From: Acidobacteriota bacterium
GTDB taxonomy: Bacteria > Acidobacteriota > Terriglobia > Terriglobales > Acidobacteriaceae
DNA: 64,000 nt
Assembly (NCBI GenBank): GCA_003225175.1
Contig: QIBA01000040.1
Location: forward strand, 62,001-126,000
Direction of reading: 5' to 3'
Both the position numbers and the translations under genes were made by a program. Each line of letters begins with the position of its first letter. The stretch's first letter is position 1. This document shows, piece by piece, positions 19,372-29,100 of the stretch. Below the pieces are notes generated by a model that saw only the letters and a program-made list of their open reading frames with translations, was not told where the DNA came from and did not search any database.

Positions 19372-19448
19372 CGGGGCGTAGCGCAGCCTGGTAGCGCATC
19401 TGCTTTGGGAGCAGAGGGTCGGGGGTTCGAATCCCTCCGCCCCGACCA
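19372..19448 (+). tRNA. tRNA-Pro (anticodon TGG)
   Basis: A full cloverleaf can be folded: acceptor CGGGGCG with CGCCCCG, D-arm GCGC-AGCCTGGTA-GCGC, anticodon arm TCTGC-TTTGGGA-GCAGA with anticodon TGG, variable GGGTC, T-arm GGGGG-TTCGAAT-CCCTC, discriminator A and an encoded CCA. Length 77 nt. A TACAAT hexamer at 19358-19363 is a plausible -10 box. It is followed closely by the convergent dehydrogenase gene, with no sign of an integrated element at its 3' end. Confidence 0.97.
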
Positions 19449-19486
19449 GTCTATTCTTTCTCTAGAATCTCCGAACCAAACTCAGC

Positions 19487-20845
19487 TTAGCAGCGGACTA
19501 TGTTCTCAGCCTTTATCCCCTGAGTGGCGTTGCGCGTGTCCACTACTAGTCTCGCGCGCTTCACGATGTCTTGATAATCGTAGCTGGAGTGGTCGGTTAC
19601 GATCAGCACGCAATCGAACTCCTCGATCTTCGTTAATGGCGTGCTCTTCATCTGCAAATCGTACTTGCGGCCGCGGCCGACGGTGGGAAAGAACGGGTCG
19701 TTGTAGCTGACCGTCGCGCCTTCCTTCTGAAGCAACTCGATGATTGTCAGTGAAGGCGACTCGCGCAGGTCGTCGATATCCTTTTTATATGCAAGCCCGA
19801 GCACGAGCACCTTGGATCCATTCAACGCCTGCTTGCGCTTGTTCAGTGCCTGCGACACGCTCGCGACCACGTGATATGGCATGCTCAAGTTGACTTCGCC
19901 CGCCAGTTCAATGAACCGCGTATGGAAGTCAAATTCCTTTGCTTTCCATGAGAGGTAAAACGGATCGATCGGAATGCAGTGGCCGCCGAGTCCTGGTCCG
20001 GGATAGAAGGCTTGGAATCCGAAAGGCTTGGTGGAAGCCGCGCGAATGACTTCAAAGATATCGATATCCATGCGCAGACAGAGCAGCTTGAGTTCGTTGA
20101 CCAGCGCGATGTTTACGCAACGATAGATGTTCTCGAGCAGTTTGGTCATTTCCGCCGCTGCAGGCGAAGAGACCGGAACTACGCGATTGAAGATTGAGTT
20201 GTAGAGTGCGCTGGCATACTGCGTCGCAAGGGGTTCCAAACCGCCGATTACTTTGGGAATATCGCGCCGGGCAACGTCCGTATTGCCGGGATCCTCGCGC
20301 TCGGGCGAGAAGGCGACGTGGAACGTATCATCACCGGAGACGCCGGCGCGTGCGGCTTTCAGCCCAAGGCGATTCTCTTTTTCCAGAATGGTGACAAGAA
20401 CCTCTTCCGTAGTTCCTGGATACGTAGTGCTCTCGAGTATCACCAACTGTCCCGGACGCAGATTGGGCGCAATGGCATGCGCGGTGTTCTCGATGTAGCT
20501 CAGATCCGGTTCGTGATGATCGGTAAGTGGCGTGGGGACGCAGATGATGATCGCGTCCAGCTCCGAAAGTTGGGTGTAGTTCGTTGTGGCCGTGAATCCC
20601 GCCGACTTTGCGGCGGATATGTCCTCGGGAAGAATGCGGTGTATGTAAGATCCGCCGCTGTTCAGCGTGCTTACTTTCTGCTGATCGACGTCAAAACCGG
20701 TTACGCGAAACCTCTGCTCACTGAAAAGTAATGTTAGAGGCAAGCCTACGTAACCGAGGCCGATGATCCCCACCCGCAGTTCGCGTGCCTTTGTTCTTTC
20801 CAGGAATGCTCGTGCACCGACAGGCGATGCGGTTGTGTTTATCAT
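19487..20845 (-). CDS. UDP-N-acetylhexosamine/UDP-glucose-type 6-dehydrogenase (WbpA/WecC-like)
   Basis: A 452-residue NAD-dependent nucleotide-sugar dehydrogenase, oxidising C6 of a UDP-sugar to the uronic acid in two steps. The Rossmann motif GLGYVG is at 29-34, and the catalytic Cys is C290 in GPGLGGHCIPIDPFYL. The C-terminal domain carries KVLVLGLAYKKDIDDLRESP. The N-terminal helix (FLERTKARELRVGIIG) is typical of UDP-GlcNAc dehydrogenases such as WbpA, rather than Ugd, supporting UDP-GlcNAc as substrate. It stands alone, but the genes at 45.6-52.5 kb supply the next steps of the UDP-diacetamido-mannuronate route, so it may feed the EPS locus. Substrate choice between UDP-GlcNAc, UDP-ManNAc and UDP-Glc is not certain. 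Confidence 0.88.
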   Translation of the reverse strand: MINTTASPVGARAFLERTKARELRVGIIGLGYVGLPLTLLFSEQRFRVTGFDVDQQKVSTLNSGGSYIHRILPEDISAAKSAGFTATTNYTQLSELDAIIICVPTPLTDHHEPDLSYIENTAHAIAPNLRPGQLVILESTTYPGTTEEVLVTILEKENRLGLKAARAGVSGDDTFHVAFSPEREDPGNTDVARRDIPKVIGGLEPLATQYASALYNSIFNRVVPVSSPAAAEMTKLLENIYRCVNIALVNELKLLCLRMDIDIFEVIRAASTKPFGFQAFYPGPGLGGHCIPIDPFYLSWKAKEFDFHTRFIELAGEVNLSMPYHVVASVSQALNKRKQALNGSKVLVLGLAYKKDIDDLRESPSLTIIELLQKEGATVSYNDPFFPTVGRGRKYDLQMKSTPLTKIEEFDCVLIVTDHSSYDYQDIVKRARLVVDTRNATQGIKAENIVRC

Positions 20846-21189
20846 GCAAAAAATCTTAGCACGCAGATTGCCACCCTCCCGAGCTCCAAGGACTTGGTTA
20901 CTTTCATGTTCTAAGCGAACGGCATCTTCGCAGTTTTTCGCCGGGCAGAGGGAATCACCACCCAGGGGCTGTGATATGGTGGCCTACATCTTCACAATCG
21001 CGCCTCTTCAATGACCTGTCTCAGTACGCTTACAGAGGTACAAGGATTGCTTTTGCCTTTCGTACCTGTAGTTTAGGTCATTTCGCTTGAAGCAATTTCT
21101 GGCCGGCCATACCGTAATTAACAGGGCAAATGCGCCAAAACCTTCGCTTCTTCTTCCGGAGGATTGGTCGTCATTGAGAGAGGAAACCG
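20846..21189. other. Divergent intergenic region between dehydrogenase and lipoprotein
   Basis: 344 bp between two diverging genes. It holds a sigma-54-like site on the minus strand very close to the dehydrogenase start, and a purine-rich ribosome site (GAGAGAGGAAA) before GTG 21190. Short open frames here overlap both promoters and have no coding character. Confidence 0.45.
20858..20873 (-). promoter_or_regulatory. Sigma-54-like element at dehydrogenase start (poor geometry)
   Basis: Minus strand TGGCAATCTGCGTGCT: GG-N10-GC spacing and 9 of 12 consensus positions. The predicted transcript start (about 20847) is only about 2 nt before the ATG, so it would give an essentially leaderless message. 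Either the start codon is further in, or the match is accidental. Confidence 0.25.
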
Positions 21190-22194
21190 GTGAAAGTTCG
21201 GAATCTCGCGACAGGGCAGTGGTCTCACTCGCTTCTGGTGCTATTCCTCTACGTATTGCCGTTCCTGGTAAGTGGGTGCGGCAGCACAGGAGTCACGACT
21301 CCCACCCCAGGCGGGCAGGGAACACCGTCCGTCAGTGTTTCGCCGAGTAGCCTCAGTTTCACCAATGTTACGGTCGGCACATCCAGCAGCCAGACGGTTA
21401 CGGTTACAAATTCAGGTACAGCGGACCTGGTAGTTTCCAGCGTAACCTTGGCCGGAGCCGGATTCTCGATGAGCCCCCTGACCTTTCCGCTCACGATCAC
21501 GGCGGGTTCTAGCCACACAGTTACAGTAACCTTTTCACCGCAGGCTGCCGGAACAGTGAACGGAACAGCGACCATTACAAGTAACGCGAGCGCGACTCCA
21601 ACTGTGGTCGCAGTTCAAGGGACAGGGGTTTCGCCGACCGTCGCCACGCTCAATGTTTCCCCCTCGACAGTGTCGTTTGGGAAGCTGGTTGTAGGCAATA
21701 GTTCTTCGCAGAACCTGACGCTCTCAAATCCGAGCTCGGTGAATGTAAGCGTGTCGGGAATCACGGTTTCTGGCGCGGGCTTCAGCTCCAACGTACAGAC
21801 GCCGTTCACTGTTGCTGCAGGAACCAGCAGCGCGGTGGCGGTTTTATTCCAGCCCCAGGCAGCCGGAAGCGTGACCGGCTCCATTTCAGTCGCAAGTAGT
21901 GCGACCAATTCGCCCGCCAGCGCCTCGCTCAGTGGCACGGGGACAATACAGCACAGCGTTGACCTGAGCTGGAATGCCAGTACTACTGCCACGGTCGCCG
22001 GATACAACGTGTATCGTGCACCGCAGTCCGGCGGACCCTATCAGATTTTGAATTCCGCACTGCAGTCGCTCGCCTTCACCGATTCGACAGTTCAGTCGGG
22101 AACGACTTACTTCTATGTAGTAACGGCCGTGGACTCGAGCGGAACAGAGAGTTCGTTTTCGGCTGAGGCTTCCGCAGCGATCCCCACTCCTTAA
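21190..22194 (+). CDS. Choice-of-anchor-D domain lipoprotein with fibronectin-III C-terminus
   Basis: A 334-residue exported lipoprotein: hydrophobic signal (about 10-28) with lipobox LVSGC and a Ser/Thr/Pro-rich linker. Two HYDIN/choice-of-anchor-D-like beta-sandwiches follow (about 46-145 and 150-250; repeated LSFTNVTVGTSSSQTVTVTN and VSFGKLVVGNSSSQNLTLSN), then one fibronectin-III-like domain (about 255-334: VDLSWNASTTATVAGYNVYR). The GTG start at 21190 has GAGAGAGGAAA upstream. Such proteins are abundant in Acidobacteriota and presumed surface-exposed; no enzymatic domain is present. The fibronectin unit resembles those of the giant protein downstream. Confidence 0.83.
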   Translation: MKVRNLATGQWSHSLLVLFLYVLPFLVSGCGSTGVTTPTPGGQGTPSVSVSPSSLSFTNVTVGTSSSQTVTVTNSGTADLVVSSVTLAGAGFSMSPLTFPLTITAGSSHTVTVTFSPQAAGTVNGTATITSNASATPTVVAVQGTGVSPTVATLNVSPSTVSFGKLVVGNSSSQNLTLSNPSSVNVSVSGITVSGAGFSSNVQTPFTVAAGTSSAVAVLFQPQAAGSVTGSISVASSATNSPASASLSGTGTIQHSVDLSWNASTTATVAGYNVYRAPQSGGPYQILNSALQSLAFTDSTVQSGTTYFYVVTAVDSSGTESSFSAEASAAIPTP

Positions 22195-22398
22195 CGTAAT
22201 CTCCAAATCCGAAACAGCATAAATCGTGCGATCTCATTTTGCTGGATTTGCACGGTCGTCCAAGCGCCTGTGGATGACGGGCTGTCGCGTGGATCTCGCC
22301 GGGCAAAGCCCGTGACGCCCTTCGAAGCGGTCGTCGGCAGAGATCAGGTCCCGAATCGGGACAGCATAATCTTGTCAATTCACTGCTCTTCCAGGAAC

Positions 22399-22431
22399 AG
22401 CGAATTTATCAGCGAATTTAACAGCGAATTT
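22399..22431. repeat. 12-bp tandem repeat AGCGAATTT
   Basis: Three copies of AGCGAATTT begin at 22399, 22411 and 22423, an exact 12-bp period (ATCAGCGAATTT-type unit). About 100 bp downstream a related, more diverged series with AGTGAATTT occurs. No coding role is apparent. Confidence 0.8.
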
Positions 22432-22672
22432 TTGTTGCGCGCGTCTGCGAGCAACGGATAAAACTGCCAACCCCTGCAGCCACACACAGTTACCGCCCAT
22501 GCCGACGCAACACCCGTTTTGAGAACAGTGAAAAACAGTGATTTAGCAGTGAATTTCTCAAATTCCAATCCGTTGCTCGCCTTTCGAGTTCTCGATGTGA
22601 ACGAGGCGTGTCCCACCGCCTAAGCGTAGTCGCGCAAAATTCTGATTGATTCCCTAATTGGAAATGTGGTAG

Positions 22673-22691
22673 CACCGAACTATGTTCGGTG
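22673..22691. repeat. Short perfect hairpin CACCGAAC-TAT-GTTCGGTG
   Basis: An 8-bp perfect stem with a 3-nt loop in non-coding DNA, without a T-tract, so not a canonical terminator. It may be part of a dispersed palindromic element. Confidence 0.6.
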
Positions 22692-23010
22692 GTGCAGAGC
22701 GCGGAACGGCGACCCGGCACGAACTCACCCGTTCGTCGGAAGGTCAAGCGCTCAAAACCGCGAAAGCGGAGTCTTTCCTTCCGCCAGCCTGGTTCAACTT
22801 GTCCTCCCTGCATTCGTTCCCGGCCTCGGGCATCTGCACACGCCAAGTCGCATCCAGCGCAAGCCTGATTCGCTCCAAGCGCGGCTACCAGCCAGAATCT
22901 CGTTGCCACAAAAGTGCAAATGATTTCACTGGCTAACCCGGGAACCACGCTCAAGTTACCTCGAACCGCTTCTCAGCCAACGACTTACGCTTACCAACTT
23001 CAGACGTACT

Positions 23011-23026
23011 TGGCAATGTTCTTGCA
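23011..23026 (+). promoter_or_regulatory. Strong sigma-54 (-24/-12) promoter candidate of giant secreted protein
   Basis: TGGCAATGTTCTTGCA: TGGCA at -24, TTGCA at -12, exact GG-N10-GC spacing and 10 of 12 fixed consensus positions. The predicted transcript start is about 95 nt before GTG 23133, in otherwise non-coding DNA. Confidence 0.6.
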
Positions 23027-23132
23027 CATTTGGGAGCGGACATTTCCGGACAAACGAGAGATAGCTACCTCTTAGCCGTCGTGTAGCTGATCAACGACAT
23101 TTCCATTCTTCGAAAGTAATAAGGGGTCCTTT

Positions 23133-26100
23133 GTGCTACTGACGAACCGTCGGCGCTTTGCCGCCGCCGCAATTGCCGCCGTCGCATTTTCTGTATTCAT
23201 GCCTTGCTCCTTAACCGCTGCCATTAGCTACGTGCAGGGCAATTACTCGTGTCCGCAGTCGGCACAGACGACCGTGGCAGTGACGTACACAAAGGCACAA
23301 GTTGCGGGCGACTTGAATGTAGTGGTCATTGGCTGGAATGACGCCACGGCGACGATCGCTTCTGTAACCGACACAGCGGGCAATCAGTACCTGCGCGCAG
23401 GGAACCCGACCATCCGAACTGGTAACCCCGCTATCTCTCAATCGATTTACTACGCTAAGAACATCGCCAGCGCGGCGGCATCTGCGAATGCGGTAACCGT
23501 TGCCTTTTCGGTGGCGGCAGCTTTCCCGGACATAAGGATCCTGGAGTATGCGGGCCTTGATCTGGCTAATCCGTTGGATGTTTTTGTCGGGTCAACTGGT
23601 AACTCGAGCACCACAAGTAGCGGTGCGGTTACTACCACCAATGCGAATGATCTGTTAGTTGCAGGGAATACTATCGAGACGTTTACTACGGGCGCCGGAA
23701 CCGGCTTTACCAGCCGATTGATCACAAATCCGGACTCCGACATCGCGGAAGATCGAACCACAACGACTGCCGGCAGCTACAGCGCCACAGCCTCGCTCGG
23801 CGGCACCGGCGCCTGGGTCATGCAGATGGCTGCCTTCCGCGCTGCGGGAGCAGTCGTCGATACAACACCTCCAACCGCCCCGACCAATCTCGGCGCCACA
23901 GCCGCCAGCACCACGCAAATCAATTTGAGCTGGACGGCATCAACGGACAATGTCGCCGTTTCGAATTATCTGGTCGAGCAATGCCCGGGAGCGGGATGCA
24001 CAAACTTTTCCCAGATCGGTACTTCCACGACGACCACCTTCAATAACTCAGGCCTGGCAAGCGGGACAACGTACAGTTACCGGGTACGCGCCACGGATGC
24101 TGCAGGCAATTTCAGCAACTATTCAAACGTCGCCAGTGCCACGACGCTGAGTCCGCCTCCGGTGCCGACGAATCTGAGCGCGGCCGCCAATAGTGCAACC
24201 TCCATCAGCGTCAGCTGGAGCGCATCCGCAGGCGCTACCGGTTACACGCTGCAGCGATGCCAGGGCGCAGGCTGCAGCAACTTCGCCCAGGTCGCCACGC
24301 CCACAGTTACGAACTACACGGATACGAATCTCGCAAGTGGAACCAGCTACAGCTACCGTGTTCAGGCGAGCAATGCGAATGGCGCGAGCGCATTTTCAAC
24401 CGCGGTTAGCGCGACTACACAGACGCCTCCGAGTGCGCCAGGCAATCTGACGCCTTCGGTACCCAGTACGACGGAGATCGATCTTTCTTGGACAGCATCG
24501 ACGAGCTCGGTGGGACTGGCAAATTACATCGTGCAGCGTTGCCAGGGCGCTGGCTGCACGAACTATGCGCAGATCGCCTCTTTCGCCGCCAACATTACGA
24601 CCTATAACGACACCGGACTTACCGCGAGCACCACGTACAGCTACCGCGTCCAGGCCAGCGACACATTCGGCAACCTGAGCGCGTTTTCCAATGTCGCAAG
24701 CGCGACAACCCAAGGTCCGCCATCCACACCTACGAATTTGGGGGCAACTGTCATAAGCGCCACCCAGATTAACCTGAGCTGGAATGCATCAAGCAGCAGC
24801 GCGGGCCTGGCGAACTACATCGTGCAGCGATGCCAGGGAGCGGGCTGCACAAACTTCTCCCAGATTGGAACCCCGACAGGCACTTCCTTGAGTGACACCG
24901 GCCTCGCGCAGGGCACGACCTACGTTTACCGGGTCCAAGCCAAGGACGTGAATGGGAATCTGAGCGGATTTTCCAACTCAGCGAGCGCTACCACGCAGAC
25001 TCCGCCGAGCGCGCCAAGCAATGTGAATGCAAACGCGACCAGCGCGACGCAGATCACAGTCACGTGGACCGCCTCATCGAGCACAGTTGGCCTTGCGAAC
25101 TACATCGTGCAACGCTGCCAGGGATCCGGCTGCACGAACTTTGCGCAGGTTGGCACGCCGACCGCAACCACGTTCAACGATAGCGGCCTAACAAGTACCA
25201 CCACATACAACTATCAAGTGCAGGCCATCGATACGGCAGGCAATCTGAGCGCGTTCTCAGCGGTAGCGGCTGCGACAACTCAGACTCCGCAACCTCCCTC
25301 GGCCCCGGGTAATCTCAGCGCAACGGCAGTCGGAGGCAGTCAAATCAATCTCAGCTGGACAGCCTCGACCAGCAACGTGGGCCTGGCCAATTATGTTGTG
25401 CAGCGGTGCCAAGGTACGGGTTGCACGAACTTCGCCCAAATCGCTTCCCCAACTGGAACGAGCTACAGCGACACAGGCCTTTCCGCCGGAACCAGCTATA
25501 GCTATCAAGTCCAGGCAATCGACAATGCGGCTGTTGCTGGGCCGTTTTCGAACGTTGCCACAGCCACGACGCTGTCGTCGGTCGGGCTGCTGGTAGCGTA
25601 TCCAATGAATGAAGGCTCGGGGCCGACAACCGTCGACGTATCCGGCGCCGGCATTACAGGAGTCCTCCAGGCCACTACCTGGACTTCAGCTGGAAAGTAC
25701 GGCAATGCGCTGTCATTCAATGGTTCCTCGTCCTATGTGGACTTGGGCGCACCTTCGATCCTTAGAACCACGGCCAGCATGACTTGGGAAGCCTGGGTCT
25801 TTGCAGTTGCCAATCCATCGGACGATGGACAGATCATCGCTTACTCCAACACCACCGGGTGGCAGTTGAAGACGAGTCCGGATACTGGTCCGCGGACGTT
25901 TGGCGTTGCCGTTTCGAGCACAGCTGGACGTGTCCAGCGATATAGCAAAACTGTGCTCACGCTGAATACGTGGTACCACGTGGCCGGCGTGTACAACGCC
26001 GCCGCCCAGACGCTGGACATCTACGTCAACGGAGTACTCGATGACGGCGTATTGCGCGGAACCGTGCCTGCAGCTCAGGTACTCCCGACCGGAATAAACG

Positions 26101-29100
26101 TCAACATCGGCCGCCGCACTGGAGGCTTTTACTTCAACGGAACAATTGACGAGGTGAGAGTCTACAGCCGAGCCTTGTCAGCAGCCGAAATCCAGGCGGA
26201 CATGAACACGCCGTTAGTGGTACCTACTACACAAGGACCACCTTCGCCACCGGGAAATGTTTCGGCGACAACCATCAACAGCAGTCAAATTAACCTGAAT
26301 TGGACAGCGTCAACCAGCACGGTCGGAATCGCGAACTACATCGTGCAACGGTGTCAAGGAGCCGGTTGCACGAACTTCGTGCAAGTGGCTACGCCGACCG
26401 GGACGAGCTATAGTGACCTGGGTCTAGCGTCGAACACTACATATGTTTATCAAGTGTTGGCGAAGGATACTGCCGGAACCCTCAGCACGCCTTCGAATCC
26501 CGCAACTGCAACAACCTCCGGAGGCGCATCCCAACCAATCGTATTTGTCCAGGGGAATTACGCTGATCCTCAGTCTTCGCAAACGACTCTGTCAGTGCCT
26601 TACACCAGCGCACAGAGCAGCGGCAACCTGAACATCGTGATTGTTGGCTGGAATAACTCGACCTCCAACATAGCCTCTGTAACCGACACCAAAGGAAACA
26701 ACTACACGGTAGCTGCAGCGCCGATCTCGATCTCCGGCATTGCCACGCAGACTATCTACTACGCAAAGAATATTGCTTCCGCGGCCGCAGGCGGCAATGC
26801 GGTCACGGTGACCTTCACGAATTCAGCGTCGTTTCCGGATATTCGCATTCTGGAATACTCGGGTCTCGATACGCTTAATCCGCTGGATACAGCCGGTGGG
26901 CTTACTGGAAATAGCGCAACAAGTTCGAGTGGCAGCATTACCACAGTCAACCCGAACGACCTTCTCGTGGCCGGCAACACAGTTCAGACCCTGACCACAG
27001 GGCCGGGGCCGGGCTATAGCACGCGTGTGCTCTCAAGCCCAGATGCGGACATCGCAGAAGATCAGATTGTGAGCGCGGCGACTACCTATTCAGCCACTGC
27101 GCCGGTAAGCCCTGCGGGAGCCTGGATCATGCAGCTCGTAGCATTCCGGGCAGCACCGGTGGTTGCTGATTCAACGCCGCCAACCGCCCCCACTAACCTG
27201 CTCGCGAATGCGATAAGCGGAAGTCAGGTAGATCTCACCTGGACAGCTTCAACGGACAACATTGGAGTGGCCGGCTACCTCATAGAACGGTGTCAAGGTG
27301 CGAGTTGCTCGAATTTTGCGCAGATTGCCACCTCCACTGCTACTGGCTTTAGTGATACCGGCTTGGTGGCGGGGGTGACCTACAGCTATCGCGTTCGAGC
27401 TACTGATTCCGCGGGAAATCTGAGTCCGTACTCAGGCACCGCCACAGTGACGACGCTTGGATTTACGGTAACTCCAAAAACGGCGACATTAACCCCAATT
27501 CTGACTCAGCAATTTACGGCTACCACTTCAGGAATCACCTGGTCAGTCGATGGCGTGGTTGGCGGTAATGCAACCTCCGGCACGATTTCGACAAATGGGC
27601 TATATACACCTCCTTCGGCTTCGGGCACACATACGATTACCGGCACCAGCTCGAGTCCCGTTCAGTCGGTGAATGCCACGGCATACGTTTCCAACTACCC
27701 CGGAACTTATACCCGTGACTTCGATAAGCTGCGAACTGGACTGAATCCCAGCGAAACTGTGCTTACACCCACGAACGTGAATGCGGTTCAATTTGGGAAA
27801 CTATTCAGTAATGCCATAGATGGAACTGCTGATGCGTCCCCGCTCTATGTTCCCTCCGTGAACATCTCCGGCGTTCTCCACAATGTTGTGTATGTCGCTA
27901 CAGAACACGATAGTGTCTACGCCTTCGATGCCGATGGACGCCAGACAGCTCCGCTTTGGCAGAGAAGCTTTATCAATCCTTCAAGCGGGATTACGAGTGT
28001 TCCACCTGGTGATACGGGCGAGTGCTGCGATATCTCTCCGGAGATTGGGATCACAGGCACACCCGTCATCGATCCTTCCACAAACACCTTGTACGTCGTT
28101 GTTAAGACGAAGGAGGTCCAAGGTGGATCAACCAACTACTTCCATCGTCTGCACGCTCTCGATTTGAGCACAGGCGCCGAAAAACTAGGCGGACCCGTGA
28201 GCATTCAGGCGAGTGCGCCTGGAAGCGGTGCTGGCTCTTCGGGCGGTCAGATTGCTTTTCAGCCGTTGCGCGAAAACCAACGCGCAGCGCTACTGCTGAA
28301 TAATGGCGTTGTTTATATAGCCTTCGGTGGTCACGGCGATGTAAGCCCGTACCACGGCTGGATCCTTGGTTACAACGCGACGACTTTGCAACAAGTGATG
28401 AAGTTCCTCGCGAGTCCCAATGACAATGGGGTTCGTGTGACTGGAGGCGGTCAAGGCGCCGGAGTGTGGCAGAGCGGTGACGGTTTGGCGACTGATTCAA
28501 CCGGCAACATTTTCTTCGTCACCGGAAACGGCATCTTTGATGTGAACACTGGAGGTCCGGACTATGGAGATAGCTTCGTCAAACTCAGTACCTCCGGCCA
28601 GGTGCTTGATTACTTCACGCCACATGACCAGCAGAACATGAATGATTTGGATATCGATCTTGGATCAGGCGGCGTAATTCTCCTTCCCGATCAGCCAGGC
28701 GCTCACCCGCACATGGCGATCACAGCTGGTAAGAACGGAACAATTTATCTTGTCGATCGCGACAACATGGGTCATTACAACTCTAATAACGACAATCAGA
28801 TTGTTCAGACCGTTGTTAACATCTTTCCCAACGGCACGAAGAGTACTGGAAACTTCAAAGCGGCGGTGCACTGGAATAGCAGGCTTTTCTTCAGCGCCGA
28901 CGCAGATAACATCAAGTGCTTTACTTTGAACAATGGATTAATGTCGACTGCCCCAGTATCGACATCCTCACTTTTCCTGAATTATCCCGGCGCCACGCTC
29001 GGACTATCCGCGAATGGCCTTACGAACGCAATACTCTGGGCAATTCAGCGGGTGGATCTGAATCCTGACGGAGGAGGAGTGAGAGGCCCAGGCTCGTTGC

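Larger units (their letters stand above)
22195..23132. other. Large non-coding, repeat-bearing intergenic region
   Basis: 938 bp without a gene that has coding character; several overlapping frames are open on both strands but look like nonsense. It contains a 12-bp tandem repeat (22399-22431), a related AGTGAATTT-like series around 22527-22560, an 8-bp hairpin (22673-22691) and, near the right end, the best sigma-54 promoter match in the window (23011-23026). The middle part may be a dispersed element; that cannot be tested within one window. Confidence 0.5.

Noticed and set aside
19390-19405. GGTAGCG in the tRNA region as a second ops-like element
   Set aside because: It is the D-arm of the tRNA-Pro and shows that a GGTAGCG match alone is weak evidence.
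19372-19500. tRNA-Pro as an integration site for a mobile element
   Set aside because: No integrase gene, direct repeat of the tRNA 3' end or other mobility gene occurs nearby.
22490-22954. 154-residue frame on the minus strand of the intergenic block
   Set aside because: No start context, no recognisable domain and unnatural composition; overlapping frames on both strands are open to similar extent.
23870-27460. CRISPR-like periodicity
   Set aside because: The periodicity is about 285 bp, in frame, and encodes fibronectin-III units; there are no short identical repeats with unique spacers.
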